Assembly (NCBI RefSeq): GCF_900116645.1 | Contig: NZ_FPBO01000051.1 | Coordinates: forward strand, 1-50,256 | Direction: 5' to 3' | From: Pseudoduganella namucuonensis | Lineage (GTDB): Bacteria; Pseudomonadota; Gammaproteobacteria; Burkholderiales; Burkholderiaceae_D | Length of the DNA stretch: 50,256 bases | Part shown: positions 1-6,996 of the stretch, in pieces | Layout: each line of letters opens with the position of its first letter | Numbering within the stretch: the first letter of the stretch is position 1 | Notes under the pieces: model-generated | The model's input: only the letters and a program-made list of their open reading frames with translations | Database searches by the model: none | Told to the model about the DNA's origin: nothing | Position numbers and translations under genes: made by a program

Positions 1-1
1 C

Positions 2-1846
2 TCGCCAGCGCCGACGGACACCCCAGCGCCGACCCAGACGCCTGCGCCGACCGAGGCACCGCCGCCGCCAACCGACACGCCGGCTCCAACCGGGACACCG
101 GTCCCAACCGACACGCCGGCGCCGACCGAGGCCGCCCACGGTCCGCAAGGCAACAACGGCCACGGCAACGGCGATCAGGACGCGCCGGGCAATTCGGGCG
201 GCCACAACAACGCCGAAAACGCGGGCGGCGGATCGCCCGTGCCGACCGCCACCCCGGCGCCGACAGCGACGCCCGCGCCGACCGAGGCGCCGCACGGTCC
301 GCAAGGCAACAACGGCCACGGCAACGGCGACCAGGACGCGCCGGGCAATTCGGGCGGCAACAACAACGCCGAGAACGCCGGCGGCGGCACGCCTTCGCCC
401 ACCGGCACGCCGGCGCCGACCGACGCCCCCGTGCCGACCACGACGCCTGCGCCGACCTCCACTCCGGCACCTACCGAGGCGCCCGGCAACTCGGGCAGCA
501 ACGGCAATGGCGGCAGCAAGGGCAACAACGGACACGGCAACGGTGACCAGGAGGCGCCGGGTAATTCGGGCGGCAACAACAACGCCGAGAACGCGGCCGG
601 CACGCCGGCGCCGACGCCAACCCCGGCCCCGGCGCCGACCGAAACCCCGGCGCCGACCAGCGCGCCAGCGCCGACGACGACTCCCGCGCCCACGGCCACG
701 CCGGCGCCGACCGAGTCCTCTGGCAACAACGGCAATGACGGCAGCAAGGGCAACAACGGCCACGGCAACGGCGACCAGGACGCGCCCGGCAATTCGGGTG
801 GTAACAACAACGCCGAGAACGCGGCCGGCACGCCGGCCCCGACGCCAATCCCGGCCCCTGCACCGACCGAAACCCCTGCGCCGACGGAGGCGCCCGCGCC
901 CACGTCCACGCCGGCGCCGACCGAGTCCTCGGGCAACAACGGCAATGGTGGCAGCAAGGGCAACAACGGCCACGGCAACGGCGACCAGGACGCGCCCGGC
1001 AATTCCGGCGGCCACAACAACGCCGAGAACGCCGGCGGCGGATCGCCGGTCCAGACCAGCGCTCCCGCGCTGGTCGAAACCCCCGCGCCCACGTCCACGC
1101 CGGCGCCGACCGAGTCCCACGGCAACTCCGGCAACTCCGGCAACAACGGCAACTCGGGCAGCAACGGCAACGGCGGCAGCAAGGGCAACAACGGCCACGG
1201 CAATGGCGACCAGGACGCCCCGGGCAATTCGGGCAGCCACAACAACGCCGAGAACGCCGGCGGCGGCGCGCCCGCGCCCACCAGCACGCCAACGCCGACG
1301 TCCACGCCGGCGCCAACCACCACGCCACAGCCGACCGACACCTCGGACAACGGCAATGGAAACGGCAACGGCAACGGCAACGGTAAAACCAAGGCCGGCG
1401 GCCGGGCGATCCAGGAGAACGCGGACAGCGCCAAGACCGCCGAGGCCAAGTCGCACGACGCCGGCGCCTCCGACGAGGGCACCTCCGCCAAGAGCCAGAG
1501 CCTTGCCGGCGACGACGCCCAGTCGCACGGCCTGGGCCAGTCCGACGCGCACGGCGTGACCGCGCCGCAGGACAGCATCCACACCGACGCCGGGAACGAC
1601 ATGTTCCACTTCGGCGACGTGCAGGCCAGCGCGCAGGGGGGCGGCACGGGCGGGAACTGGGCCGACGTGATCGAGATGGACTTCGGCCACGAGGCGGCGG
1701 CCGGCAGTGGCGGCGCCTGGACCGAGGAAATCGAGGGCCAGAAGATCGTCGACGGCCACGGGTCGGACGGCGAGCACGGTCCGCAGTTCGGGCCCGACCA
1801 CCACGAACCGGCGTCGCTGGACCATATCGACAAGCTGCAGTGGTAG
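2..1846 (+). CDS. Mucin-like Pro/Thr/Asn/Gly repeat protein, 5'-truncated by the window
   Basis: The frame is open from base 2 to the TAG at 1844-1846, so the start lies outside the window and 614 residues are visible. Residues 1 to about 455 alternate two elements. One is a Pro/Thr/Ala/Ser-rich stretch built on PTPAPT and PTETPAPT. The other is a hydrophilic core, GNNGHGNGDQDAPGNSGG followed by NNAENA, present in six copies starting near bases 149, 305, 521, 749, 959 and 1184. Spacing is 156-228 bp. Residues from about 455 to the end are acidic and non-repetitive, ending LDHIDKLQW. Aromatic residues and cysteines are almost absent from the repeats, as expected for an extended, mucin-like surface or matrix protein. 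No membrane anchor is visible, so type I secretion or an N-terminal signal outside the window are both possible. The gene directly downstream is a GT60-like transferase, which makes the Thr/Pro repeats a plausible glycosylation target (inference). I do not recognise the C-terminal domain with confidence. Confidence 0.8.
   Translation, partial: SPAPTDTPAPTQTPAPTEAPPPPTDTPAPTGTPVPTDTPAPTEAAHGPQGNNGHGNGDQDAPGNSGGHNNAENAGGGSPVPTATPAPTATPAPTEAPHGPQGNNGHGNGDQDAPGNSGGNNNAENAGGGTPSPTGTPAPTDAPVPTTTPAPTSTPAPTEAPGNSGSNGNGGSKGNNGHGNGDQEAPGNSGGNNNAENAAGTPAPTPTPAPAPTETPAPTSAPAPTTTPAPTATPAPTESSGNNGNDGSKGNNGHGNGDQDAPGNSGGNNNAENAAGTPAPTPIPAPAPTETPAPTEAPAPTSTPAPTESSGNNGNGGSKGNNGHGNGDQDAPGNSGGHNNAENAGGGSPVQTSAPALVETPAPTSTPAPTESHGNSGNSGNNGNSGSNGNGGSKGNNGHGNGDQDAPGNSGSHNNAENAGGGAPAPTSTPTPTSTPAPTTTPQPTDTSDNGNGNGNGNGNGKTKAGGRAIQENADSAKTAEAKSHDAGASDEGTSAKSQSLAGDDAQSHGLGQSDAHGVTAPQDSIHTDAGNDMFHFGDVQASAQGGGTGGNWADVIEMDFGHEAAAGSGGAWTEEIEGQKIVDGHGSDGEHGPQFGPDHHEPASLDHIDKLQW
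149..1262 (+). repeat. Six in-frame copies of an Asn/Gly-rich coding repeat
   Basis: Near-identical DNA blocks beginning with ggcaacaacggccacggcaa recur at about 149, 305, 521, 749, 959 and 1184. Each ends in a segment encoding NNAENA. Variation between copies is mostly synonymous or N/H at one site. The blocks are separated by Pro/Thr-rich linkers of differing length, so copy number probably varies by recombination between strains. Confidence 0.85.
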
Positions 1847-1863
1847 ACTGACGCAACCCGGCA

Positions 1864-1900
1864 GGACGGGCGCTTCCCGGCAAGCGCCCGTCCGTTGTTC
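1864..1900 (+). terminator. Stem-loop after the repeat-protein gene
   Basis: A perfect 12-bp stem pairs 1864-1875 with 1882-1893 around a 6-nt loop, 18 bases after the stop codon. It is followed by GTTGTT rather than a clean U-run, so it may be a weak or partial terminator. It lies between the repeat protein and the glycosyltransferase gene and could set their relative expression. Confidence 0.55.
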
Positions 1901-1920
1901 ACGTTACGGATTCCACGCCT

Positions 1921-3468
1921 TTGCGACCGACCATCTTCGTCTCCATCGCCAGCTACCGCGATCCCGATTGCCAGAACACGGTGCGCGACCTGTTCGAAAA
2001 GGCCAGCCATCCCGAGCGCGTCTTCATCGGCGTCTGCTGGCAATACGTGCCGGTGGAGGACGACGACTGTTTCGTGCTGGAGACGCGCCCGGAGCAGGTG
2101 CGCACGCTGCGCGTGCACGCCTCCCAGAGCAAGGGCGCTTGCTGGGCGCGCAGCCAGCTGCAGTCGCTGTGGCGCGGCGAGGACTACTACCTGCAGGTCG
2201 ATAGCCACATGCGCTTCGTCGCCGGCTGGGACGAGGTGCTGATCCGCATGCTGGCGCAGTGCGCCAGCCCCAAGCCCGTGCTGTCGACCTATCCGCTGGC
2301 GTTCACCCCGCCCGACACCTACGGCGCGGACGGCGTGGTGACGATCTATCCCAAGGAGTTCGACGAGTTCGGCGTGCTGGCGCAGCGTTCCGAGATGGCC
2401 AGCGTGAAGGACGCGCCGCCGCTGCCGCTGCAGAACGCCTTCATCGGCGCCGGCCTGGTGTTCGCGCCGGCGCGCATGATCGAGGAGGTGCCCTACGATC
2501 CGCACGTGTATTTCGAGGGCGAGGAGATCACGCTGGCGGCGCGCCTGTGGACCAGCGGCTGGGACATCTTCGTGCCCAACGCGGTCGTCGCCTACCACGA
2601 CTACGGCCGCCGGCCGGAGCGCCCCCGCCACTGGAAGGACCAGACCGACTGGGACACGCTGAACCAGCACGCCCGCAAGCGCATCCGCCACGTGCTGGGG
2701 ATGGAGCGCAACGCGGACAGCGCGCAACTGGTGGAGATGGCCCGCTACGACCTGGGCGCGGCGCGCTCGCTGGCCGAGTACGAGGCCTTCTCAGGCCTGG
2801 ATTTCCGCGCCCGCCTGTACCTGGGGACGCCGCTGACCAAGCCCGACCTGGCGGCCGACCAGCCGGTGCAGGCCGCCGCGCGCAAGGCGGTGTTCACGCA
2901 CATCTGGAGCGGCAACCTGTGGAACTGCGACGAGACCCGCTCCGGCAGCGGCTCGACGCTGGCGGGCACGGCGGCGCTGCGCAAATGGCTGCCGGAGACG
3001 CTGGACTTCCTGGGCGTGGACATCCTGGCCGACGCGGGCTGCGGCGACATGAACTGGAGCGTTGAACTGGCGGGCGCGCTGCGCCTGTACCTCGGCTTCG
3101 ACATCGTGCCGGAGCTGGTGACGGCGTTGCGCGCGAAGCTACGCGAGCGCAGCAACTGCCTGGTCTCCGAGCTGGACGTCGTCACCGCCACCCTGCCGCG
3201 GGCGGACGCCATCCTGTGCCGGGATTGCCTGACCCATCTGCCGCTGGACGCCGTGCTGATGGCGTTGAAGCGCTTCCGCCAGAGCGGCGCACGCCACCTG
3301 ATCGCCACCACCCACGCGGTCGGCCGCAACCACTGGATACGCACCGGCGGCTGGCAGGCGCTGGACCTCACGGCCGCGCCCTTCCACCTGCCGGCGCCGC
3401 GCCTGGTGCTGGACGAGGGCGGCACCAAGCGGCTGGGCGTGTGGGCGCTCTCCGACCTGCCTGAATAA
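1921..3468 (+). CDS. GT60-type GlcNAc-transferase-like protein fused to a class I SAM methyltransferase
   Basis: The 515-aa product starts at TTG 1921; no clear ribosome site is visible, so the start is uncertain. Residues 1 to about 320 match the Skp1/mucin-type GlcNAc-transferase family (Pfam GlcNAc, CAZy GT60). The visible landmarks are an N-terminal ASYRDP, the metal-binding-type motif QVDSHMRF with DSH at 94-96, and YFEGEE at 198-202. Residues 321 to 515 are a second domain: SGSGS at 341-345, then the SAM-binding loop DAGCGDMNW at 371-379, then CRDCLTHLP. This is a class I methyltransferase pattern. Known relatives of the first domain transfer GlcNAc from UDP-GlcNAc to Thr or hydroxyproline of cytoplasmic or secretory proteins in protists. 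The substrate here is unknown, but the adjacent Pro/Thr-rich repeat protein is the obvious candidate. The methyltransferase may cap the glycan (inference). No signal peptide is present, so the enzyme should act in the cytoplasm. Confidence 0.85.
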   Translation: MRPTIFVSIASYRDPDCQNTVRDLFEKASHPERVFIGVCWQYVPVEDDDCFVLETRPEQVRTLRVHASQSKGACWARSQLQSLWRGEDYYLQVDSHMRFVAGWDEVLIRMLAQCASPKPVLSTYPLAFTPPDTYGADGVVTIYPKEFDEFGVLAQRSEMASVKDAPPLPLQNAFIGAGLVFAPARMIEEVPYDPHVYFEGEEITLAARLWTSGWDIFVPNAVVAYHDYGRRPERPRHWKDQTDWDTLNQHARKRIRHVLGMERNADSAQLVEMARYDLGAARSLAEYEAFSGLDFRARLYLGTPLTKPDLAADQPVQAAARKAVFTHIWSGNLWNCDETRSGSGSTLAGTAALRKWLPETLDFLGVDILADAGCGDMNWSVELAGALRLYLGFDIVPELVTALRAKLRERSNCLVSELDVVTATLPRADAILCRDCLTHLPLDAVLMALKRFRQSGARHLIATTHAVGRNHWIRTGGWQALDLTAAPFHLPAPRLVLDEGGTKRLGVWALSDLPE

Positions 3469-3482
3469 GCTCTCCCGATCCA

Positions 3483-3509
3483 GAACTTAGCCATTCCTTC
3501 CTTGTCGAA
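3483..3509 (+). promoter_or_regulatory. ECF-type promoter candidate for the sigma-like gene
   Basis: GAACTT at 3483-3488, a 16-bp spacer and TCGAA at 3505-3509 resemble RpoE/ECF promoters (GAACTT and TCTRA elements). The predicted transcript starts near 3515, just before the Shine-Dalgarno sequence GAGGAGGG at 3517-3523. Its position immediately upstream of an ECF-like gene suggests autoregulation. Confidence 0.5.
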
Positions 3510-3532
3510 CCTGGACGAGGAGGGCAAGGCCC

Positions 3533-4066
3533 ATGTTCGATGGCAAGACGATAGAGGAACTGCGCGGCGCCCTCCAGAGCTATGGCCGCCGGCGCTTCCC
3601 GGCGTTGCGCGAGGAGATCGACGACCTGGCGAGCCAGGCCTTGTCCGATCTGTGGGAGTACGTCGCCTGCGGGCAGGACGAGGGCAAGGATGCGCTGGAT
3701 TTGCGCAAACTGGCGTTCGCCATCTTCCGGCGGCGTGCCGTGGACGGATTCCGGCGTAGCGCCCGTCTATGGGCCTTGAGCCTGGACACCCTGCCCGAGG
3801 CGGAGCTGCCGGCGGGCGCGGGCGTCGATCCGGCCAGGTCGGCCTTGTACAGCCGCATGCTGCGCATCTGCCTGGTGGAACTGGCCGACGTCGCCGAGTC
3901 CGACCGCGCGCTGTTGTCGGCGCTGGACAGTGGCGCGCTCGCGCCCGGCCAACCGATGGCCGCGCGCGAGCGGCAGCGGCTGCACCGGCTGCGGGTCCGC
4001 CTGCGGGATGCCATACGGCGGGAACTGGGGGAGGACGCCAGCCAATTGCTGCGCGAGGATTTCTGA
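3533..4066 (+). CDS. ECF-like RNA polymerase sigma factor (divergent)
   Basis: The product is 177 aa, starting at ATG 3533 after a strong GAGGAGGG ribosome site. Residues about 24-75 look like sigma-70 region 2: DDLASQALSDLWEYV followed by LAFAIFRRRAVDGFRR, which parallels the helix-helix-FRIARNRAIDLLRR pattern of ECF factors. The C-terminal half is helical and very Arg-rich (RERQRLHRLRVRLRDAIRREL). It could be a degenerate region 4, but I do not see a clean helix-turn-helix. The length fits ECF factors. The stop is 13 bp before the phosphoesterase start, so the two form an operon. No recognisable anti-sigma factor is adjacent. An alternative reading is a sigma-like DNA-binding protein without polymerase activity. 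Confidence 0.6.
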   Translation: MFDGKTIEELRGALQSYGRRRFPALREEIDDLASQALSDLWEYVACGQDEGKDALDLRKLAFAIFRRRAVDGFRRSARLWALSLDTLPEAELPAGAGVDPARSALYSRMLRICLVELADVAESDRALLSALDSGALAPGQPMAARERQRLHRLRVRLRDAIRRELGEDASQLLREDF

Positions 4067-4079
4067 ATGGGGAGGACGT

Positions 4080-5279
4080 ATGGCGACCTTCGATTTCGAG
4101 CCGTTTTTGCATATTGTGCACGTGTCCGACATGCATTACCGGGATGGCGGCGCGCCCACCGATCAGCGCGCCGATGATTTTGTACGGCTATCCACCAGGG
4201 TCTTGCGGCGGTTCGGATGGGCCGGGGGCGCCGACGCGCTGATGGAACTGTGGGATCAAGGTGTGGCCGGCCACGATTATCTCGCCCACCGCGAGATGTG
4301 TCGCTTTCTCTATGGCTTCGCCGCCAACCCGCAGTTCGGCGGGGTGGAAACCTGGCTGCTCGATACGGGCGACCTCAGCGCGATGGGTGACATGGAATCG
4401 CTGCGGAGCGCGATGGGCTGCCTGCGGAAGTACCGGACCCTGCTGCGGGCCAGCCAGTGGCTGGTGCTATACGGCAACCACGACGCGTGGCCAGCAAAGT
4501 TTCCGCTCGGAGTGGACGCGGGCGAGCTGGAGCGGCACCGCAGCGCTTTGCGCAACGGCATATTCCCGCCGCGCTGGCCGCAGGGGCCGCTAAGCATAGC
4601 GATCCCCCACAGCGCGTCCAGACTCTTGCTACAAGGGGTCAACAGCGCGATAGACGACCAATACTACAACTGGAGGGCGCTGGGGAGGGTTGGGTGCGAC
4701 CCGCCGTGGGCGCCGGGCGAGGCGAGCGCGGATCAGCTGGATCAACTGGCGAGCGGTGTGGAACGAGGCTTCCATCCAGACGGCCGCACGCGCGACTTCC
4801 GCATCCTCGCGTTGCATCATCCGGTCCACTACCCACCGCCGAGGCCGTGGTGGACCATGAGCTTGATGAACGACCGCGACGTGGCACGCTCACTTATCCG
4901 TTTCGACCACAAACGGCGCGGCAAGCTGGCCCATCTGGTGCTGAGCGGCCATACGCACGAGACGTATCCGCCTGTCGGCAAACTCCCCGCCAGCGCGAAT
5001 GCGATCTCGTATGGTCCACTGGCCGACGGCCAGGTGCAACTGATCGCCAACTCCCTGTCGCAGGTGGCGCGGTCCGGGAACCGCGCCGGCAGGTCGCCGA
5101 CGAACTACGTGCCCAACGGCTTTCAGATCCTGACTTTCCTGGCCGCGCCGGACACCGCCGGCCATGAGCTGTTGCTGGAGCGGCGCGTGATCGGCCGGCC
5201 AGGAGGCGTTGGCGAATACGAGATACTGTATCCCAATCCCGCCCGGCCCGAGGTCGAGGCGATTGCCTTTCATTACTAG
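4080..5279 (+). CDS. Calcineurin-like metallophosphoesterase
   Basis: The product is 399 aa, starting at ATG 4080 behind GGGGAGGA. All the binuclear-metal motifs of the family are present in order: SDMH (16-19), TGDLS (Asp98), GNHD (132-135), LHHPVH (His246/247) and GHTH (290-293). It is therefore expected to be an active phosphoesterase. The substrate cannot be read from sequence. There is no signal peptide or membrane segment, so it is probably cytoplasmic. About 50 residues between the first and second motifs are longer than in minimal family members. It is co-transcribed with the preceding sigma-like gene and ends 41 bp from a convergent gene of unknown function. Confidence 0.85.
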   Translation: MATFDFEPFLHIVHVSDMHYRDGGAPTDQRADDFVRLSTRVLRRFGWAGGADALMELWDQGVAGHDYLAHREMCRFLYGFAANPQFGGVETWLLDTGDLSAMGDMESLRSAMGCLRKYRTLLRASQWLVLYGNHDAWPAKFPLGVDAGELERHRSALRNGIFPPRWPQGPLSIAIPHSASRLLLQGVNSAIDDQYYNWRALGRVGCDPPWAPGEASADQLDQLASGVERGFHPDGRTRDFRILALHHPVHYPPPRPWWTMSLMNDRDVARSLIRFDHKRRGKLAHLVLSGHTHETYPPVGKLPASANAISYGPLADGQVQLIANSLSQVARSGNRAGRSPTNYVPNGFQILTFLAAPDTAGHELLLERRVIGRPGGVGEYEILYPNPARPEVEAIAFHY

Positions 5280-5319
5280 ACCGCTAGGCACGACCTGCCA
5301 CGGTTGGGTGGCGAGACGG

Positions 5320-6000
5320 CTAGTGGCGGGTGGAGGGGCCAGGCCACTCGCGCCTGCCGAGGTCCGTTGTGCCAAGTTCGGCTTGGCGGTGCGGCAGCGG
5401 GCCGCTTTGCTCGTTCTGCCGCTCCGCGTGCGAGGCGCCGGTCCAGCCGCTCGTCACGCCGCTGGCGGCATCGTTCAGTGCCTCCAGTAGCGCGCGCGCA
5501 TCTTCCGGTTCGAGGAAGTAACGCGAGCAGATCAGTTCCATGTGGCGCTGATACTCGGATGGGCGCTGGTTTTCGGCCTGGCGCAGAAAGCCGCGGCTGA
5601 AGTGGCGGCGCAGTTCATCGGAAGCGGCGAAATCCATCCAGAAATTGACAAAGGCGCGCGCCAAGTCCTGGCTGCGAACCTTCAGCCATTCGGCGTCGGC
5701 CAACTCGTCGAATGCCGGCGCGCGCTGCAGTTCCAGCGTCAATTGCTCCCGCAGCAAGGCAAGCTCGCGCTGAAAAGCCGGTTCCTCACCCAATTCCGCC
5801 AGTATGGCGCACAGGCTGGCGCTGGTTTCCTCCGTCAGCACCTCGGCGCCGGATGACGCCGTGCGCCGCCGCATGGCGCGCTTGAACACTCGCTCCGCCT
5901 CCGGCTGCAGCGCCGCGCACAGCTGGTCGAGACGGCGGTTCAGCGCCGAGATTTCTTCTTCGGAATAAATTCTTCCAGGAGGTATGTAGTTGCGTTTCAT
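5320..6000 (-). CDS. Hypothetical protein, mostly helical, no recognised family
   Basis: The product is 226 aa from ATG 6000, with GGGGA 8 bases upstream on the minus strand. It starts MKRNYIPPGRIYSEEEI and is predicted helical and charged throughout (EISALNRRLDQLCAAL, FQRELALLREQLTLELQ). Its middle section reads VNFWMDFAASDELRRHF. The last 40 residues become Ser/Gly/His/Arg-rich and low in structure, perhaps a tail. No signal peptide, membrane segment, cysteine cluster or catalytic motif is visible. It is convergent with the sigma/phosphoesterase operon and has its own upstream region. Codon use matches a real gene. I cannot assign a function. Confidence 0.6.
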   Translation of the reverse strand: MKRNYIPPGRIYSEEEISALNRRLDQLCAALQPEAERVFKRAMRRRTASSGAEVLTEETSASLCAILAELGEEPAFQRELALLREQLTLELQRAPAFDELADAEWLKVRSQDLARAFVNFWMDFAASDELRRHFSRGFLRQAENQRPSEYQRHMELICSRYFLEPEDARALLEALNDAASGVTSGWTGASHAERQNEQSGPLPHRQAELGTTDLGRREWPGPSTRH

Positions 6001-6069
6001 TCGATTCCCCGGTGGTGTGAACGAGCGATGTTTTTATCGATCGACGGGGTATATCGCCGGCGCGCCGCG

Positions 6070-6107
6070 ATCGTGACAAAAATTAGTGAATTTTTTTCGT
6101 CAGCGAT
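6070..6107. repeat. AT-rich imperfect inverted repeat between hexR and the hypothetical gene
   Basis: The inner arms AAAAATT (6078-6084) and AATTTTT (6089-6095) are perfect around AGTG. The outer arms ATCGTGAC (6070-6077) and GTCAGCGAT (6099-6107) match with one extra base. It lies downstream of hexR and upstream of the 6000..5320 gene, both on the minus strand. It could serve as a terminator for hexR or as an operator for the downstream gene. Confidence 0.45.
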
Positions 6108-6122
6108 GGGGCGCCGGGGGGA

Positions 6123-6977
6123 TCAGCCGATGAAGGAATCGAACTGCAGGTCGAACTCCTGCAGCGCCTTCTGCGCGTTCTGCATCTTCCTGCGGAACTC
6201 GGGGCCGCGCTGCAGGGCCAGGCCCACGGCCAGCACGTCGATCACCACCAGGTAGGCCAGGCGCGCCGAGATCGGCGTGTAGGGGTCGATGTTGAAGATC
6301 AGGTCGATCGGGATGAGCACCGTCGCCAGCTCCGCCAGCGGGGTGCCGGACGGCGCCAGCACGATCACCTCCGCGCCGCCGCGGCGCGCCAGCTTCACCG
6401 AGCGCACCAGCGCCGGGCTGTTGCCGCGCTGGGAAATGGCCACCACCGCGTCGCCGGTGCGCAGCAGGGCGGCGGCGATGCTGTGGATGGCCGGGTCGGC
6501 GTAGGCCACGGTGGGCACGCCGGAGCGGAAGAACTTGTGCTGCGCGTCCGCCGCCACGATGCCGGAGGTGCCTTGGCCGTAGAACTCGATCTTGTTGGCG
6601 CGCGACAGGATGTCCAGCGCCTGCTGCACGGCGTCGGCCTTCAGGTTGTTGCGCAGGTCCAGCAGCGTGTTGATGGAGCGGCTGCAGATCTTGTTGACCA
6701 GGTCCGCCGCCAAGTCGTCCTGGGCCGGCTGGTCGTTCAGGCCGGGCAGGGCGAGCGCCAGGCCCTGCGCCAGCTTCAGCTTGAATTCGTGCCAGCCGTC
6801 GTAGCCCAGGGTGCGGCAGAAGCGCACCACGGTGGGCTCGGACACCTGCGCGGTGCGCGCCAGTGCCGTGATGTTCTGGTCCACGATCTGGGCCGGATTG
6901 TCCAGCACCGCCAGCGCGACCTTGCGCTCGGATTTCGAGAGCGCGTCGAGCTGGGTGCGGATGGAGTCGAGTAACAT
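6123..6977 (-). CDS. hexR: HexR-type transcriptional regulator (MurR/RpiR family)
   Basis: The product is 284 aa, starting MLLDSIRTQLDALSKSERK. The N-terminal helix-turn-helix (about residues 35-60) contains ALARTAQVSEPTVVRFCRTLGYDGWHEFK, typical of RpiR/HexR proteins. The C-terminal half is a SIS sugar-phosphate-binding domain (IEFYGQGTSGIVAADAQHKFF, then VVAISQRGNS). Known HexR proteins repress zwf, edd-eda and related genes and release DNA on binding 2-keto-3-deoxy-6-phosphogluconate. The gene follows zwf by 19 bp on the same strand, so it is probably in the zwf operon and under its own control through the operators at 8510-8556. Confidence 0.9.
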   Translation of the reverse strand: MLLDSIRTQLDALSKSERKVALAVLDNPAQIVDQNITALARTAQVSEPTVVRFCRTLGYDGWHEFKLKLAQGLALALPGLNDQPAQDDLAADLVNKICSRSINTLLDLRNNLKADAVQQALDILSRANKIEFYGQGTSGIVAADAQHKFFRSGVPTVAYADPAIHSIAAALLRTGDAVVAISQRGNSPALVRSVKLARRGGAEVIVLAPSGTPLAELATVLIPIDLIFNIDPYTPISARLAYLVVIDVLAVGLALQRGPEFRRKMQNAQKALQEFDLQFDSFIG

Positions 6978-6996
6978 TGTGCGCCTGGTCTTCCGC

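Noticed and set aside
149..1262. Possible CRISPR-like array from evenly repeated blocks
   Set aside because: The repeats are in frame, coding and separated by degenerate coding linkers, not by unique spacers of constant length.
175..2727. An 850-aa minus-strand open frame rich in Val, Leu, Pro and Gly
   Set aside because: It is antisense to the Pro/Thr repeat gene and the glycosyltransferase, and its repeats simply mirror theirs. The sense frame has recognisable domains.
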